A stretch of 64,000 nt of DNA from Flectonema sp. DT1601 (taxonomy: Eukaryota; Euglenozoa; Diplonemea; Diplonemida; Diplonemidae), in contig OZ025798.1 of NCBI GenBank assembly GCA_964019425.1, forward strand, positions 124,001 to 188,000. Direction: 5' to 3'. The stretch's first letter is position 1. Each line of letters starts with the position of its first letter. This document shows, piece by piece, positions 43,580 to 55,056 of this stretch. A model generated the notes under the pieces. The model worked only from the letters and a program-made list of their open reading frames with translations. It searched no databases and was not told the DNA's origin. The translations under genes and the position numbers were made by a program.

Positions 43580-46290
43580 AGCCATATCACTCAGCAAGAA
43601 ATGGAAACCAAAATCAGGTAAGATGACAGTCAGTTTAAGTTCATAACTGCACCGGACCCGTCAACATCAAAAGATAGCGACTGAGGCGTCTCAAAGAGAC
43701 AAAAAAAAAAGGTACGACAGACGAGACGATGAAATTAAGTGACGTAAAGCTCAAACCCTCTGAACAACAAGGCTCTTCGAAGTGTTACGTTCGCCAGTCT
43801 ACATCGACCTGGCTGAGTATTCAATTTGATTGAATTCCCGTCAAAGTATTAGTAAGAGAAACTATAGGGGATTTGAATGGACTTTTATTACGAAATCACA
43901 TCTATGTTTTATTATCGAAGACATGTTTTAAGAGCGAAAGAGAAATACGTAACGAACACCATCTGATTACGCACGAACACAAATAACGTGTGAGAACTAC
44001 TTAACGATGTGTGACATGGTTAAACCCACCGACACTGTTATTAAACTAAAAGTCAACGCTTGTCAACACTTAGCAGCTTTGTGTCTGCGTCTTGTTACAG
44101 TCGAGTCACCGAGAACACCCAGAGCCTTTTTGAGCACATCTCTTTTCTGTTGCAACTCCAGGAATCTTATTTCTTCATAAGGAGCTACTGCCATGTAGTG
44201 AGCGATCTCTTCATCATCTAATCCACGGAGATCACAAAAGTTCATATCTCTGGTTAAGATGTCATCAAGTTCTTGTGGAATAGTGTCAGCCATACGAACT
44301 GATGCTACTTCCCAGTAAGACTGAAGAGCTACCTGTAAGTCGTGAACTTGGCATTCATAGGCCGATTTATTTGACAAATTTTCTTCGAAAATCCTCCTCA
44401 CATCTTCCACAGTAGTTCCCTGTCGTTCAACACAACTCAGTACGCGGGATTTCAATAAGTCGCTTCGTCGTTTTCGGATGTTGTTTTCGAGAATTGAATT
44501 GTTAGTGTGAGGAAAGGTTTCCGTCTTCAGCTGTCTTTGCAATGCTTCATCGACGTCATCTTCGCGTTCATCGAATGCTGCCTTCATTTTTATTATAACT
44601 TTACAAAGGTTTTCGTGTTTGGAAGTTACCTTTCCAATGATTTCATCAACTTCCTTACACACACAATTCTTGACCAACATGAACAATTTAGAAGTAAAGT
44701 TTTCTGCTACCTTGGATACCTCTTCTTTAATAAACCTCCCAACCCACTCGTTGAATACTTCTTCTGAAATGAAGATCGGAATGGATCGAGTTCGTGTGTG
44801 CTTCAGAAGTGGTATCATTAATTCAGTTGCATCAACTGAAAACTGATTTCTGTTTAATGTACAAATTGAACCATCAGATATCTGAATAACAAAACTCCCT
44901 GTCGACGATTCAAGCAGAGCATGTCCCCTCATACCAGTCTCTAATATGATGACACAACTTCCTGGAAATTGTCCTCCGCACTCTGACTCAGAGTTGGAGG
45001 TTCGCTTATCATCTGCCATTCCTACAGGTGGATGATTTGAATAATAAAATCTGCCTTCTGTACTGCAAAATAACAACGTGTCGTCGACTATCTTCAGGTT
45101 GCCAACTTCCGCTGCAAACTCCTCCTTCAATTCAGCTACAGCAAGTCGGAACTCACCTTTTTCCATCATTCCCTGGAGCGAACGGAATAGTTTCTCACCA
45201 ATCGATTCGATACACGCACGTTTGTCTCTCGGAGTTTCGAGAACAGGAACATCTTCCAATTCAGAAAGTACCTCTTCGTAGCTGACGGTTATTTCTTTGA
45301 CAATTTTTGGGAACTGTCGTTTGATAATCTGTTGCTGCATTCTCGACAACTTCTGCCTCAACATCTTTGTTCCTCTTTTCGTTGGGTGCACACTCTTCGA
45401 CCAGGGTAGTTTTGGGTCTTCGAAGAATTTGTCCTCGTTCGCAATCGACTTTCCGAGGGAGAGATTATTATTGACCTGCCTCTGAGAACGACACTTCACA
45501 ACATGAAATCCGTGAACGAACTTCTTCTTGTTGCCGTTAATCAAATCGATTACACTTCCTTCACAGTCATCTGGAATCTCGTCCGGCTTTGTTACGACCA
45601 CAAGTGTTCTCTCCTGGGTTGGATCAACTTTCTCTGCTTCAGCAAGAATTTGAGAATTATGGAAATCAATAGTTGCAGGACAAACAGCTACGATAACAGT
45701 CTGAGGGTTCTCTAAGTAATCAGTAATCAGTCGAGTAACTCCTTCAACAATATCTTTCTTTTCTGAGTCACCTGCTACCGCAACGTAACCGGGCAAATCT
45801 ACAAGAGTGAGGTCGCACAGATCTTTACTTTCGATTTTGATGTCGACGAGGTCGCGTGCCATATCCCTCGGTGCTGCTGTCGTGGCACTCATAATAAAAT
45901 CCTGTGCCTTGGCAATTTCTTTAGTTACCTGACCTGGTTCAGTGCAATCGACGGCTTCGTACTTTTGAGGATCAGGAGAATGATCTTCAAGTTTCCACAC
46001 AATTCCAACAGAACCTTTGAACTCCCCTTCTGATTGTTTCATTACCAACCTCATTGGACATCTGGTAGTCAGCACCTCACTGGATGGGAATTCGATACCA
46101 CCCACAGCTGTCAACAAAGAAGACTTTCCAGCTGATGTGTCTCCCATGACAGCTATCTGAGGAAAGTCAATGTACTTCGCTACATCTGAACTGCTGAGCT
46201 CATCGATAAGTTGTTGAAGGTCTCGTTGCATCTTTTGATAGTACTCACTGTCTGAATGAAAGATATTTATATCGTCGACATCGCATAACA
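43580..46290. repeat. Duplicated dynamin unit, right copy
   Basis: Matches about 35541-38290, with the same gene order and the same downstream flank, including the hairpin repeat (43661-43700). It lacks the 16-bp tandem repeat and the leader tandem repeat of the left copy. Confidence 0.85.
44063..46231 (-). CDS. Dynamin/Mx-like large GTPase, copy 2
   Basis: About 722 aa from the ATG at 46229-46231, 20 nt after the same TTCATTCAG acceptor as copy 1. The P-loop, DLPG and TKPD motifs, stalk and GED-like end are all present. Against copy 1 I count about 18 amino-acid replacements and about 6 silent changes. Thirteen replacements fall in the GTPase half, several next to the nucleotide-binding motifs (DLPGYV-K/A, TKPD-L/E, CP-GN/AT). 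Five replaced codons differ at two bases. A segment of copy 1 (37022-37069) is replaced here by a shorter one (45049-45062), 11 residues shorter, in frame. Both copies look intact. Function as a membrane-remodelling or antiviral GTPase is inferred from the family. Confidence 0.88.
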   Translation of the reverse strand: MQRDLQQLIDELSSSDVAKYIDFPQIAVMGDTSAGKSSLLTAVGGIEFPSSEVLTTRCPMRLVMKQSEGEFKGSVGIVWKLEDHSPDPQKYEAVDCTEPGQVTKEIAKAQDFIMSATTAAPRDMARDLVDIKIESKDLCDLTLVDLPGYVAVAGDSEKKDIVEGVTRLITDYLENPQTVIVAVCPATIDFHNSQILAEAEKVDPTQERTLVVVTKPDEIPDDCEGSVIDLINGNKKKFVHGFHVVKCRSQRQVNNNLSLGKSIANEDKFFEDPKLPWSKSVHPTKRGTKMLRQKLSRMQQQIIKRQFPKIVKEITVSYEEVLSELEDVPVLETPRDKRACIESIGEKLFRSLQGMMEKGEFRLAVAELKEEFAAEVGNLKIVDDTLLFCSTEGRFYYSNHPPVGMADDKRTSNSESECGGQFPGSCVIILETGMRGHALLESSTGSFVIQISDGSICTLNRNQFSVDATELMIPLLKHTRTRSIPIFISEEVFNEWVGRFIKEEVSKVAENFTSKLFMLVKNCVCKEVDEIIGKVTSKHENLCKVIIKMKAAFDEREDDVDEALQRQLKTETFPHTNNSILENNIRKRRSDLLKSRVLSCVERQGTTVEDVRRIFEENLSNKSAYECQVHDLQVALQSYWEVASVRMADTIPQELDDILTRDMNFCDLRGLDDEEIAHYMAVAPYEEIRFLELQQKRDVLKKALGVLGDSTVTRRRHKAAKC

Positions 46291-46356
46291 AAATAAAATA
46301 TTCCTACCTGCCAATTCATAACAAAAAGGTGTAAGAAAGATACTTCTAACATTACT

Positions 46357-46986
46357 CTATGAGAGCGTATCATATCCTTCTGAAGTCCGAGCAGTGTCAT
46401 AAAGATCTATTGACTCTTCAGCATCAATAGCAGCGTAGTGAATATTATTAAGAGAATGTAAAAAGTATCCCTCGTTTCGTAACACAACACAATTTCTTGC
46501 TCTGTAAACTTCTTTAAGAGTGAGGATTTCATCTCTTCCGAGTTTTATTAATTCTTTGGCACGAATGCCGTCTGAAATAACTTTCTCGTTTGGTTCTCCC
46601 TCTTCTTTTTTCTTTTCAAGTTCCATCTTCTTTTCTTCAGATTCTTCATATCTGTCGAAGTCACTCATATGAACGGTCATGTATTCTAAAAGTTGAGGAT
46701 TGAATGGAAATTGGTGAGTCTTTGTTAAGGTAACTAAGATATCTCTGATGTCTTTTAACTTCTCGCTGTAGGAGTCCATTTCATCTTTCGGTAGGTTCGA
46801 AAGTTTTGCTCCACCAGAGGCTTTCATTGCCGCTGCTTTTTCTTTTAAATTCTCAACATCTTGTAATATCTGTCGTCCTAATCCCAAAACTGATATTATC
46901 ATTTCATTCTCTTTTTGCATTGTTGTTGTTGATGTCGATAATTCACCTTTTAAATCAGCTATTCGAAGCTTCCATCCTCCCATCAT
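46357..46986 (-). CDS. Small coiled-coil protein, unknown function
   Basis: One exon of 209 aa. The protein is mainly helical, with a Lys/Glu-rich coil (EEKKMELEKKKEEGE) in the middle and an acidic Tyr-containing end. There is no signal or membrane segment. The ATG is complementary to 46984-46986 and follows an AG acceptor only 5 nt upstream (CCTTTCACTAAG). It lies upstream of dynamin copy 2, 66 bp away, and was not duplicated with it. I recognise no family. Confidence 0.7.
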   Translation of the reverse strand: MMGGWKLRIADLKGELSTSTTTMQKENEMIISVLGLGRQILQDVENLKEKAAAMKASGGAKLSNLPKDEMDSYSEKLKDIRDILVTLTKTHQFPFNPQLLEYMTVHMSDFDRYEESEEKKMELEKKKEEGEPNEKVISDGIRAKELIKLGRDEILTLKEVYRARNCVVLRNEGYFLHSLNNIHYAAIDAEESIDLYDTARTSEGYDTLS

Positions 46987-47039
46987 TGTAACTTAGTGAA
47001 AGGTGTAATTCCTTTCTCTGAGGTAGAGAAATAATATGA

Positions 47040-47390
47040 GAAAAACATGTCGTCTCTAATCACTCACTTCGTTTTGAGATCTTCTGAGATCGCATATATT
47101 AAATAACATTATTTGTTGACTGAGGAGGGGAAATTCAAATAACGACTACCAGACAGCAGTACGAAGGCTTCTGCAAAACGACGCTTTTTTTTTTTTTTTT
47201 GATTTGCGGTGACTGACGTAACTATTGATGAGAACGAAGTGAAAAAAAAAATAAAAAGAAGAAGAAAACAAACAACCAACACACCAAAGTAATATTTTAC
47301 CTACTTGAAGACTGCAACAGATCGACGTGTTGCTGTAAAGTTTTAAAGGTAACTCTCGTCTATTTTATTATCTGAAGATGAGCAGCGGGT
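47040..47390. other. Intergenic region
   Basis: A/T-rich spacer with a poly-T run near 47187-47200 and A-rich sequence. No gene is seen. Confidence 0.5.
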
Positions 47391-48542
47391 TTATAATCCG
47401 CCGAAGAATTTCTTTTGGGCTTGACGTTGACCTTCGCGTTTGAAGTCGACGCGATGTTTTCCTTTTTTATGTTTCTTTGGATCTTCTTCTGCGTCGGATG
47501 CGTCGTCAGAGTCATCGGAGTCGTCTTCTTCTTCGTCATCATCATCTTCATTAGGTGCTGTTTCGTTAACTTCATCATCACCAGCTTGTTTAAGAAATGA
47601 ACTCCCATGAGGTTGTTCCTGAGCAGTTCCTTGTATATAACGGCGAACATCATAAAAACAGATTTGTTCTGCTCCTCCACATGCCACGAGGGATTTACAT
47701 CTACTCTGAGTAAGTCTCATTGACGGAGTATCTTCAATACATCCGAGTGTATCCAACAGTTTTGGTTGAGGAGCTAATCGAACAGATCTAACACAGCCAT
47801 CACAAGAAGCAGTAATCACATCTCCGTCTTTCATACAAATTATTCCTTCGACTTCTGAAGGATGTCCTTTTAAATTATCAACCGTCTTGTCCCAAACTCC
47901 GTATTTCCATATTCTAATAACACCACTACTACAACCACAGGCTAGATGAGTACCTCCATTTATTAATTCCATTGAGAGAACACCATCATCATTACGACCG
48001 GTTAGGGTTTCTGCTTCTGCCTTTCGCATACCAAAGATGGCGAAGGAACCGTCGTCAGAACCGGTAAAGATGTGATTCTTAGAAGGATTTGATGTAAAAC
48101 TTGTGATACCAGTTCCCATTAAGTCCGTCCACTTCATTGCTGGTGCCATCTGTCTTGTGTCCCAAAGCTGTACGATACCACCGTCACATCCAGTGACGAA
48201 TAAAGTTTCGTTTAAGAAATTTATAGCATTGAGGGCGTCAGTGTGTCCTGTGTCTCTCTTGTCGAATACGATATTTTTAGTATTGCATTCCAAAGCCTTT
48301 AACGTATTATCAGATGATACCGTGTACAGTCTACTACCATCAGGAGTGAATGCCATGGCTCTTACTCCATCTTTATGACATGGTAAGTCGTACATTAGAT
48401 TTGTTTCATCAACAGCGTATTTATAAACCAACACACTGCCGTCAATACAACCTGCTGCGAGAACATCAGCAGTTGGATGAAATGCAACGTCCCAAACTAA
48501 CCTCCCGCACTCAACATCAGCAGGAACTACTTCTTCGCTCAT
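47391..48542 (-). CDS. WD40-repeat protein of the Jip5/WDR55 type
   Basis: One exon of 383 aa. Residues 15-300 form about six to seven WD-type repeats (for example VWDVAFHPTADVLAAGCIDG and LWDTRQ). A long acidic Asp/Glu/Ser run follows and then a basic tail ending FFGGL. A WD propeller with the AFHPTxDxLAxGxxDG opening, an acidic stretch and a short basic FF-containing end is the layout of yeast Jip5 and animal WDR55, nucleolar proteins of ribosome biogenesis. Another WD40 subfamily remains possible. The ATG is complementary to 48540-48542, with the acceptor TTCTTCACAG 13 nt upstream. With Dbp3 and Dus3 it is one of several RNA or ribosome-related genes nearby. Confidence 0.75.
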   Translation of the reverse strand: MSEEVVPADVECGRLVWDVAFHPTADVLAAGCIDGSVLVYKYAVDETNLMYDLPCHKDGVRAMAFTPDGSRLYTVSSDNTLKALECNTKNIVFDKRDTGHTDALNAINFLNETLFVTGCDGGIVQLWDTRQMAPAMKWTDLMGTGITSFTSNPSKNHIFTGSDDGSFAIFGMRKAEAETLTGRNDDGVLSMELINGGTHLACGCSSGVIRIWKYGVWDKTVDNLKGHPSEVEGIICMKDGDVITASCDGCVRSVRLAPQPKLLDTLGCIEDTPSMRLTQSRCKSLVACGGAEQICFYDVRRYIQGTAQEQPHGSSFLKQAGDDEVNETAPNEDDDDEEEDDSDDSDDASDAEEDPKKHKKGKHRVDFKREGQRQAQKKFFGGL

Positions 48543-48555
48543 TGCTGATTGAGAT

Positions 48556-50341
48556 CTGTGAAGAAGGAATATTAAAATAACTTTCTCTTTAATAAATTAA
48601 ATCTATTCAACATGATTGAATTTTAAAAAAAAAAAAAAAAACAATAATAACAACTCCCAGAAGGGATAAGAAGGTAACGAGTTGGTAAGAAAAAGCTTCT
48701 AGCTTCTATTTACACAGACTGAAAAAAAATATTCTTTTTTTTTTTTTTTTCTTTCTTTTCCCCCTCTCGTTTATGATTAATTGATCAACGCGTGTAAATA
48801 CAAAATCACAAGAAAGTGTACTAAGTTAACAAAAATAAAAAAAAAACAATTTCTAGTTATTCCTACTTGTTAAACAGTCACTGTGTTACTTACTAACAAC
48901 AACTGACGTAAGCCTCCAACTCATCAGAGGAAAAGTGTAATAAAAATAAATCAGAACAGCGAATTTTTCCAATAATTTTTTTTATATATTATAACAAAAA
49001 ATCATTAACATGGGAGAACAGAATCAGCAACAAACAGAACAGGTGTGTGAATTTAATTAAATCATCGCTTTCCGTCTTGTTTCGAGTATGATCACAAGAC
49101 AGATTACCATTCTAAGCAGGTTTTTCTTTTTTTATCAAATCACACAACCGTAAGTTACTCACAGACTATCAAGGGACGTAGTATTCCATCCTAAAGAATC
49201 AGAGAGTTAAGGAATGATATCTCAGTATCACTTCTCTTTCTATTTTATATGACAAGTCATCTCTGCTCTCTCGCTGAGGAAAATCGCAGAAAAAAAAAAA
49301 AGGAACAAAAAAGATACGGATGATTGAAGCTGGCGATTGGATTGAAAGACTGTTTGAGATGCCAGTTTCTAATCCATAACCACCATTGCTTCTAAATATA
49401 AAGAAAGCATCGTGGACTGGGGGGAGGGATGGTTTTCAGTAATATAATTACTGAAATAACAATAATGGAAAGTCTGAGCCATTAGAAAGTACTTCAAGTT
49501 TTCAAACACCGACATCGGAAGGTGCTGAACTATTTCTTTTCTAATAATTTCACTTTTATCAGTCGAATACAAAATAATACAAAAGTCAATCAGATGTTTC
49601 CCCTCATCATAATAATCACATAACTACTTAACCAACAGATACGATCTCTGTTTCTGTAGTTTGTGATTTATTTATTGTTTTCGACAGAGCCAAAAACTCA
49701 GCAGAAATAAACATCAGACTGTGGTAGTGATAGATAAAAGAATTGTTATGGTTAGGCTGATGGGGCATCCTGAACACAGCATGCTATTGTCAGCTTTTTC
49801 ACTTTTATAAAAAAAAAAGATCTCACTATTAATGTTCATAAAAAAAGAACTAAAAAGTGATAAATAAAATAAAGGATTAGGAAGTTAGAACCAATAAGTA
49901 TCTCAAACAGAAAAGGGAGTCTTCTCCGCCATGACAACTTCTTCTTACATCGAAGTTAAGGAAAGTGTGAACTTCACAACAGTAACTAAGTTACAGCTTA
50001 ATTCAGAGAGGAGATTTTTTTTTTTTTTTTTTTTTTTTTTCCCTAAACGAGCTTCACTACATCTTTTATACGTTGGTTGTGAGGCACAACCAAATACTTT
50101 TTTAGAAAAGATTAAACAAACAAAATATGGAGAAAAAAAAGAGAGGTTTTATTTATTTCTTTTTTTTTCATTGAAAAGATTAGCCAAGGCAACTGTTTGC
50201 TTTAAAAGAAAAGGGCAACGTTCTTGACAACAGAAAAGGACAAGATCATTTTCAAAATAGCAGGTGACTTAGGAAACAACTTTCTTTATAATAAAAACAA
50301 CTGTTGGGTGACATAATCTACCCTCTTCATGACAACTCTTT
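48556..50341. other. Long intergenic region without a clear gene
   Basis: About 1.8 kb of A/T-rich sequence with poly-A/T runs (about 48627-48642, 48737-48751, 49292-49302 and 50019-50041). Two short open stretches, minus 49369-49572 and plus 49931-50227, lack protein-like composition; the second is largely created by a poly-T run translated as Phe. An ATG-led 11-codon stretch at 49012, followed by GTGTGT, could be a tiny first exon on the plus strand, but no partner exon is visible. Confidence 0.5.
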
Positions 50342-52780
50342 TTAACTATTTGTCTGACTATGTTGGACAGAACTTATTAGTGAACCAGGTAGGCTCAGTC
50401 GAATGTCACTGTTAGCTCGCGTCTTTCCGGAATCATCAGTCATAGAAGCGCCCACACTTATGTTTTCGATTGACTCATTCTTCGCAAACTTTTCATTTCT
50501 TAAAATATTGTCATCTCGTTCACCAAGTTGTCTTCTTGGAGAACTCCCTCCAAGGTCAACCTTAAACTCAGAGTTGAGTAAAGGGGCTGGTTCTTGTTCA
50601 CCCTCTCTGTTGTTGAGTTTTGTTTTTTTATTTTTAACTTTCATTTGATACATTTGAATAAATTAATTATTCACATACGTAGTTCTGTACTTGTCAGCTG
50701 AACTATCAAGATTAACTGTGGCTTCAGTCAGAAGACCAGGTGCCATTGTTTTGGTGTCTACTTTTCTCATAAAGCGGAATGATGATGGAGGAGAGGCGTC
50801 GGATTCATGTGAAGCAGTGCCGCCTTGAAAGTCTGAAACTTCATTTAAACGGCGTTCGATTTCTCGGTGGATGACATCGTTGAATCGAGACTTCGGATAC
50901 TTGTTAAGAACTTTAATAAAATCTTCCTTAGTCAAACAATATAATTCACAAACTGTTACTGACTTCACAGTTGCACATCTTTTAGTTTCTCTGAGGATGG
51001 CTATCTCTCCAAACCAACTACCATCTCTCAACATTACAAGTGATTGAGTTCCAACAGAGACATCAACAGCACCAGTTGCTAAGAAATACATTTCCTTACC
51101 AGTGTTTCCTATTTCTATTATAACTTCATTTGGTTGAGCCATGTGCTTTGTAAGTTTCGCTGCTAATTGTTTCATAATAGACACTTCAGAACCTTGAAAC
51201 ATTGGTACTCTCATTATTAATCTTAGTCTCATGTGAGTTCCGATTAACTCCTGCAGGTACGGAGGAAACGTATTTAGAATACTCGTGTGTTGAGCTCCAA
51301 TGTCGAACACAATTGGATATATTGTGAATGCTTCTTTTTGAATAGAAAGAGGAACATCGTATTGAAGTAAAAGTGATTTCACAATCGATCTTGTCTTTTG
51401 TTGTTCAAGACGAACATGGTCTTTTGCCATGAAATAAACTGAAACATGACCTACACACCAAGCATAACCACCACTTCCAACTAACATTATAGCAGCTGAG
51501 AATAGTCTCATTGATAATCTAGTGTCGTCGGTTAGATCACCAAACCCAACTGAAGAAGTTGTTTGAACAGCCCAGTAAACACCTTCTATATAAAAAGCTT
51601 GAATACTCTGATCAGTCCTATCGTCTTTAATTGTAATATACAACACAGCGATAACATGAAGAACGACTACCGCGATTGTTAACATCGTTAAAGGTTGTAA
51701 TCGACGAGCATCTCCAAGTGGATTTGACGTTCTAAACAGCGATGGTGATCTCAATATTTTAAACAACCGACAAACTTGTGTAATCCTAAACCCAATCATG
51801 GTCACAGGTAGCAGTATCAAGTCTATGGGAAAACCTGTGAAGACATCGAAAGCCAACCATTCTTGAAAATATTTTTTCCTAATATAAGCAGCATCTGAGT
51901 CAATCAATGTCCATCCCTCAAGCCTCGCAATATAAAGTCGAGACAACATGAATATTAACGTTAGAGAGCTTGCTGCTACCAAATAAGTGATTTCAGAGAT
52001 GTTCGGTGATTTGTTCCATCGTCCCATTGCCATGGATCCAGTGACAACACAGAACTCACCGGCTATGAATAATTGATAAAGAATATCAATAAAAGTTATA
52101 ATCCTTGACTCAGGTAAGAATAGTATCGATGGTGGAGCTTCTTGTTCAGGGCAGTCTGAAGTTCCGGTGGTTTCATTTTCGGAGGATTCTTCTAACTGTT
52201 TGAGAGAGTCGACACTGTTACTGTCTTCTTCTATTTGACTAACTTTACGTGGAGGTGATGGTAATGATGAGAAGCAACTTCCGGAGTTTTGAAATTCAAT
52301 CTTCGGAGGAATTTTCATTTCAGTCAACGACCCACTTGCTCCAAACCCTGTTGGACTAAAAGGTGTATTAACAGGGGTTGATAATTCTCCTGAACTTTTC
52401 TCTTCTGAACCTGTGCAAGATATGTCTGCTCTCGACTTTGATCGTTCTTTTCTCTTGGCTTTAATCTTCTTTTTCCAAACACCATCTGCTTGTGATCCAA
52501 ATCCCCATTTAGTCGAAGCGAATGACATTCTCGGAGCAAACGCTGCAGAAGTATCACCCGCAAAGTTTCCATCAAATTTGATGTCCAAAAGCATTTGAAG
52601 TTTTGTATCCACCGACTGCATCCAAGACTCTATCTCTGCTCGACAAATGTATTCATTTGAGGCGTCATATTGTCGTTTGGTGGAGAAAGTAGTATCTGTT
52701 GATACTGACGGTCGAGACCCAAAATCTGCTTCTCCGACATCTACTGATGATGATCTGCGCATTGGTTGCGGAAAAGACAT
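50342..52780 (-). CDS. Six-transmembrane cation channel with cyclic-nucleotide-binding domain
   Basis: Exons 50679-52780 and 50342-50606 join over a 72-bp GT-AG intron to give about 788 aa. A long charged N-terminus precedes S1-S6 (about residues 225-450). The pore carries SSVGFGDLT at about 409-417, a K-channel-like filter. S4 has only a few Arg/Lys (GFRITQVCRLFKILRS). A C-linker and a CNB domain (about 550-640) follow, with the phosphate-binding cassette WFGEIAILRETKRCATV. This places it in the CNG/HCN/KCNH superfamily, opening in the plasma or flagellar membrane in response to voltage or cNMP. If the intron is retained, the protein ends four residues later (YVNN) and loses an 88-residue Ser-rich tail. 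The ATG at 52778-52780 was chosen because the longer reading has no ATG; an acceptor lies 38 nt upstream. Confidence 0.85.
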
Positions 52781-52818
52781 CCTCTTGACCCTCACATGGT
52801 ATTGCTGATAATCATTTA

Positions 52819-53289
52819 CTGAAATATAAATTTATATAAAAACAACAACAGCACAGCAATCAACTATTTTGATAAGTAACTGATACTACGGAAGCTGCCA
52901 CTAAGTTGCAATTGTAAAGAGGGAGGAAGATGAGATGAGGGGCGAATGATAACAAAGATGTGTTGTGATGATCTTTTTTTTTTTTTTTTTTTTTTCTTAA
53001 TTTTTTTTCTTTTTTTTATGTTACGATGATCGCAAGTCAATTCGACAGGCAGATACAAAAAATTAAACGAAAAGGTCAACACAAACACACTTCTCTCGTA
53101 GAACACAAAAAGTGCATTGCAAGTCACCTCAAATACGTACGCTAGTAGAGTATGTTAAGAGAAATGCTAACAGAGATAGTAGTTGATGTTGCTTGTGTGT
53201 GGTTTATTCACAATTAAAGTTTCTTAATAGCTTCGACTACACTAGTCAGAACCAACAAGAAACCTTTGCCAAAGAGAGAGGCTGGGAGC
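52819..53289. other. Intergenic region
   Basis: A/T-rich, with a long poly-T run (about 52975-52995) and further T-rich sequence to 53018. No gene is seen. Confidence 0.5.
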
Positions 53290-54961
53290 TTAGTCGGAAT
53301 CGGAATCGAAGGTAATTTTGTTACCAGATGGAATCTCTCCTTTGAACCCACCATCTTTACCAGCCATGCTGTTCTTCTGTGGTGGCGGCTTCTTCATGGC
53401 AACGTGTCTGAATTTTTCCAAGTCAGCAGGAACTTCTTGTTTTGCCTCCTCAAGAACTCTGATCAACTGTGGTCCCAATTGCTTGTCTGCGATGGTAAAC
53501 AGAGAGTGAGCGAATCCTGCTTGTCCAGCTCTTCCAGTTCTTCCAATTCTGTGAACGTAGTCCTCAACAGTTAAAGGGAAACTACAGTTGATAACATACT
53601 CAACTCCTTTAATGTCTAATCCTCTTGCTGCTACGTCAGTAGCGATAAGAAGTGGGACCTGACCAGACTTGAACTTTTCAAAAGCAGCATTCCTAGCAGC
53701 CTGTGTGGCATCACCTTGAATAGCAACGCAGTTCCACTGCTGACGCTGAAGTTGCTGTTCGAGTCTTGCGGCTTCCTTTTTGTATAGCGCGAACACGATA
53801 ACGCGGTTCTTCTGTTCGTATCCGTGGTACTCTTTCAATAGATCACACAGTCTTCTGAACTTGTTTTCTTCTTGAATGAATTCAACCTGTTTTGTTTGTT
53901 TATTATTTTCAGAATCCCAATCATCTAACGAGTGCACTCAGTTTAAGTAAATTAACAACCGCTACATACCTTTTGTGTAATAGCGTGGTTCGCTGCCAAC
54001 TCCGTGGAACCAATAATAATACGAACAGGGTTCCTTAAGAACTCTTTTGCAAGACCTTTAATGCTGTCTGGCCAGGTGGCGGAAAACATAAGCATTTGCT
54101 TGTCTTTACAAGTTTCTGCCAGGATGGAACGCACGTCGTCTTCAAAACCCATGTCAAGCATACGGTCAGCCTCGTCCAATACCTGTGGTGGTTTAATACT
54201 CTTCCAATACTAATCTATGAAATGTTTAAAATGATAACAACAACACATACGGCAAAGTTAACAGCAGACAGACAGAGAGTTCTGCTTCCCTCAGACATCA
54301 AATCCTTTAATCTTCCTGGGGTTGCGACAACAACTTCGACACCATTTCTAAGTTCCTGTCTTTGTGGATCTTTTGGTACACCTCCGTAGACGCAGACAAC
54401 ATTTAAACCACACATCTGACCTGCTTCGTATCCAACCTTTGCGATTTGAGAACAAAGTTCTCTAGTTGGAGCGAGAACAAGACCTCTTGGCTTACAATAG
54501 TTAGCATTCAATCCATTCTTACGAGCGTTAACAAGTGCTGGTAGCATGAAGGCGTAGGTCTTACCAGAACCAGTCTTTGCGATTCCAACAACGTCCTTGC
54601 TGTCCATAATAGCTGGCCATGATTGAGCCTGAATTGGTGTTGGCTCAGCGAATGATGAGGTACACTTTAAGATATCAGCTGGGAGGCCACAGTTGGCGAA
54701 ACCAACTGGGTTGTATTTCTCACCAGCTTCACAAACCTTAACGCTGTGTTCACTTCTCCATTTTGCAACATCCATCGTTGCTCCGTTTGCTCCTTTCTTT
54801 ACACTTGGAGTCTCAGAATCATCTCTCTTTCTCTTTACAATTTCTGCTGGCTTCTCCTTCTTTTCCTTTTTTTCCTTCTTGGACTTCTTTTCCTTCTTTG
54901 GTGGGGCAGCAACTACTTCCTTCTTCTCCTTCTTCGACTTCTTTTCCTTTTTTTCTCCCAT
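53290..54961 (-). CDS. DBP3: DEAD-box RNA helicase, Dbp3 type
   Basis: Three exons (54251-54961, 53970-54182, 53290-53886) with GT-AG introns of 68 and 83 bp sum to exactly 507 codons. The Lys-rich N-terminus (repeats of KKEKKEKK), the block [15 protein letters not shown] and the C-terminal KITFDSDSD match yeast Dbp3, a nucleolar helicase for ribosomal RNA cleavage in ITS1. All core motifs are present: TPIQ, GSGKT, PTREL, VATPGR, DEAD, SAT, ARGLDI and [10 protein letters not shown]. The second exon begins at the DEAD block (VLDEADRM). The ATG at 54959-54961 has a 14-nt leader after the acceptor TTTTCACAG; the longer upstream reading is an untranslated stretch. Confidence 0.9.
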
Positions 54962-55056
54962 TTTTTCAGCGATGGCTGTGAAAAGAAAACAACTGATTAC
55001 TACATACAGAGACAACAAAGTCGTTTGTCGGAAGCGAGAGCTGTTCGCTTTAAATA

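Noticed and set aside
49012-49047. ATG-led Gln-rich 11-codon start followed by a GTGTGT donor-like site
   Set aside because: No partner exon could be found downstream on the plus strand.
49931-50227. Plus-strand frame with a poly-Phe stretch
   Set aside because: The Phe run comes from a poly-T tract, and the rest lacks protein-like pattern. It would be the only plus-strand gene outside the debris island.
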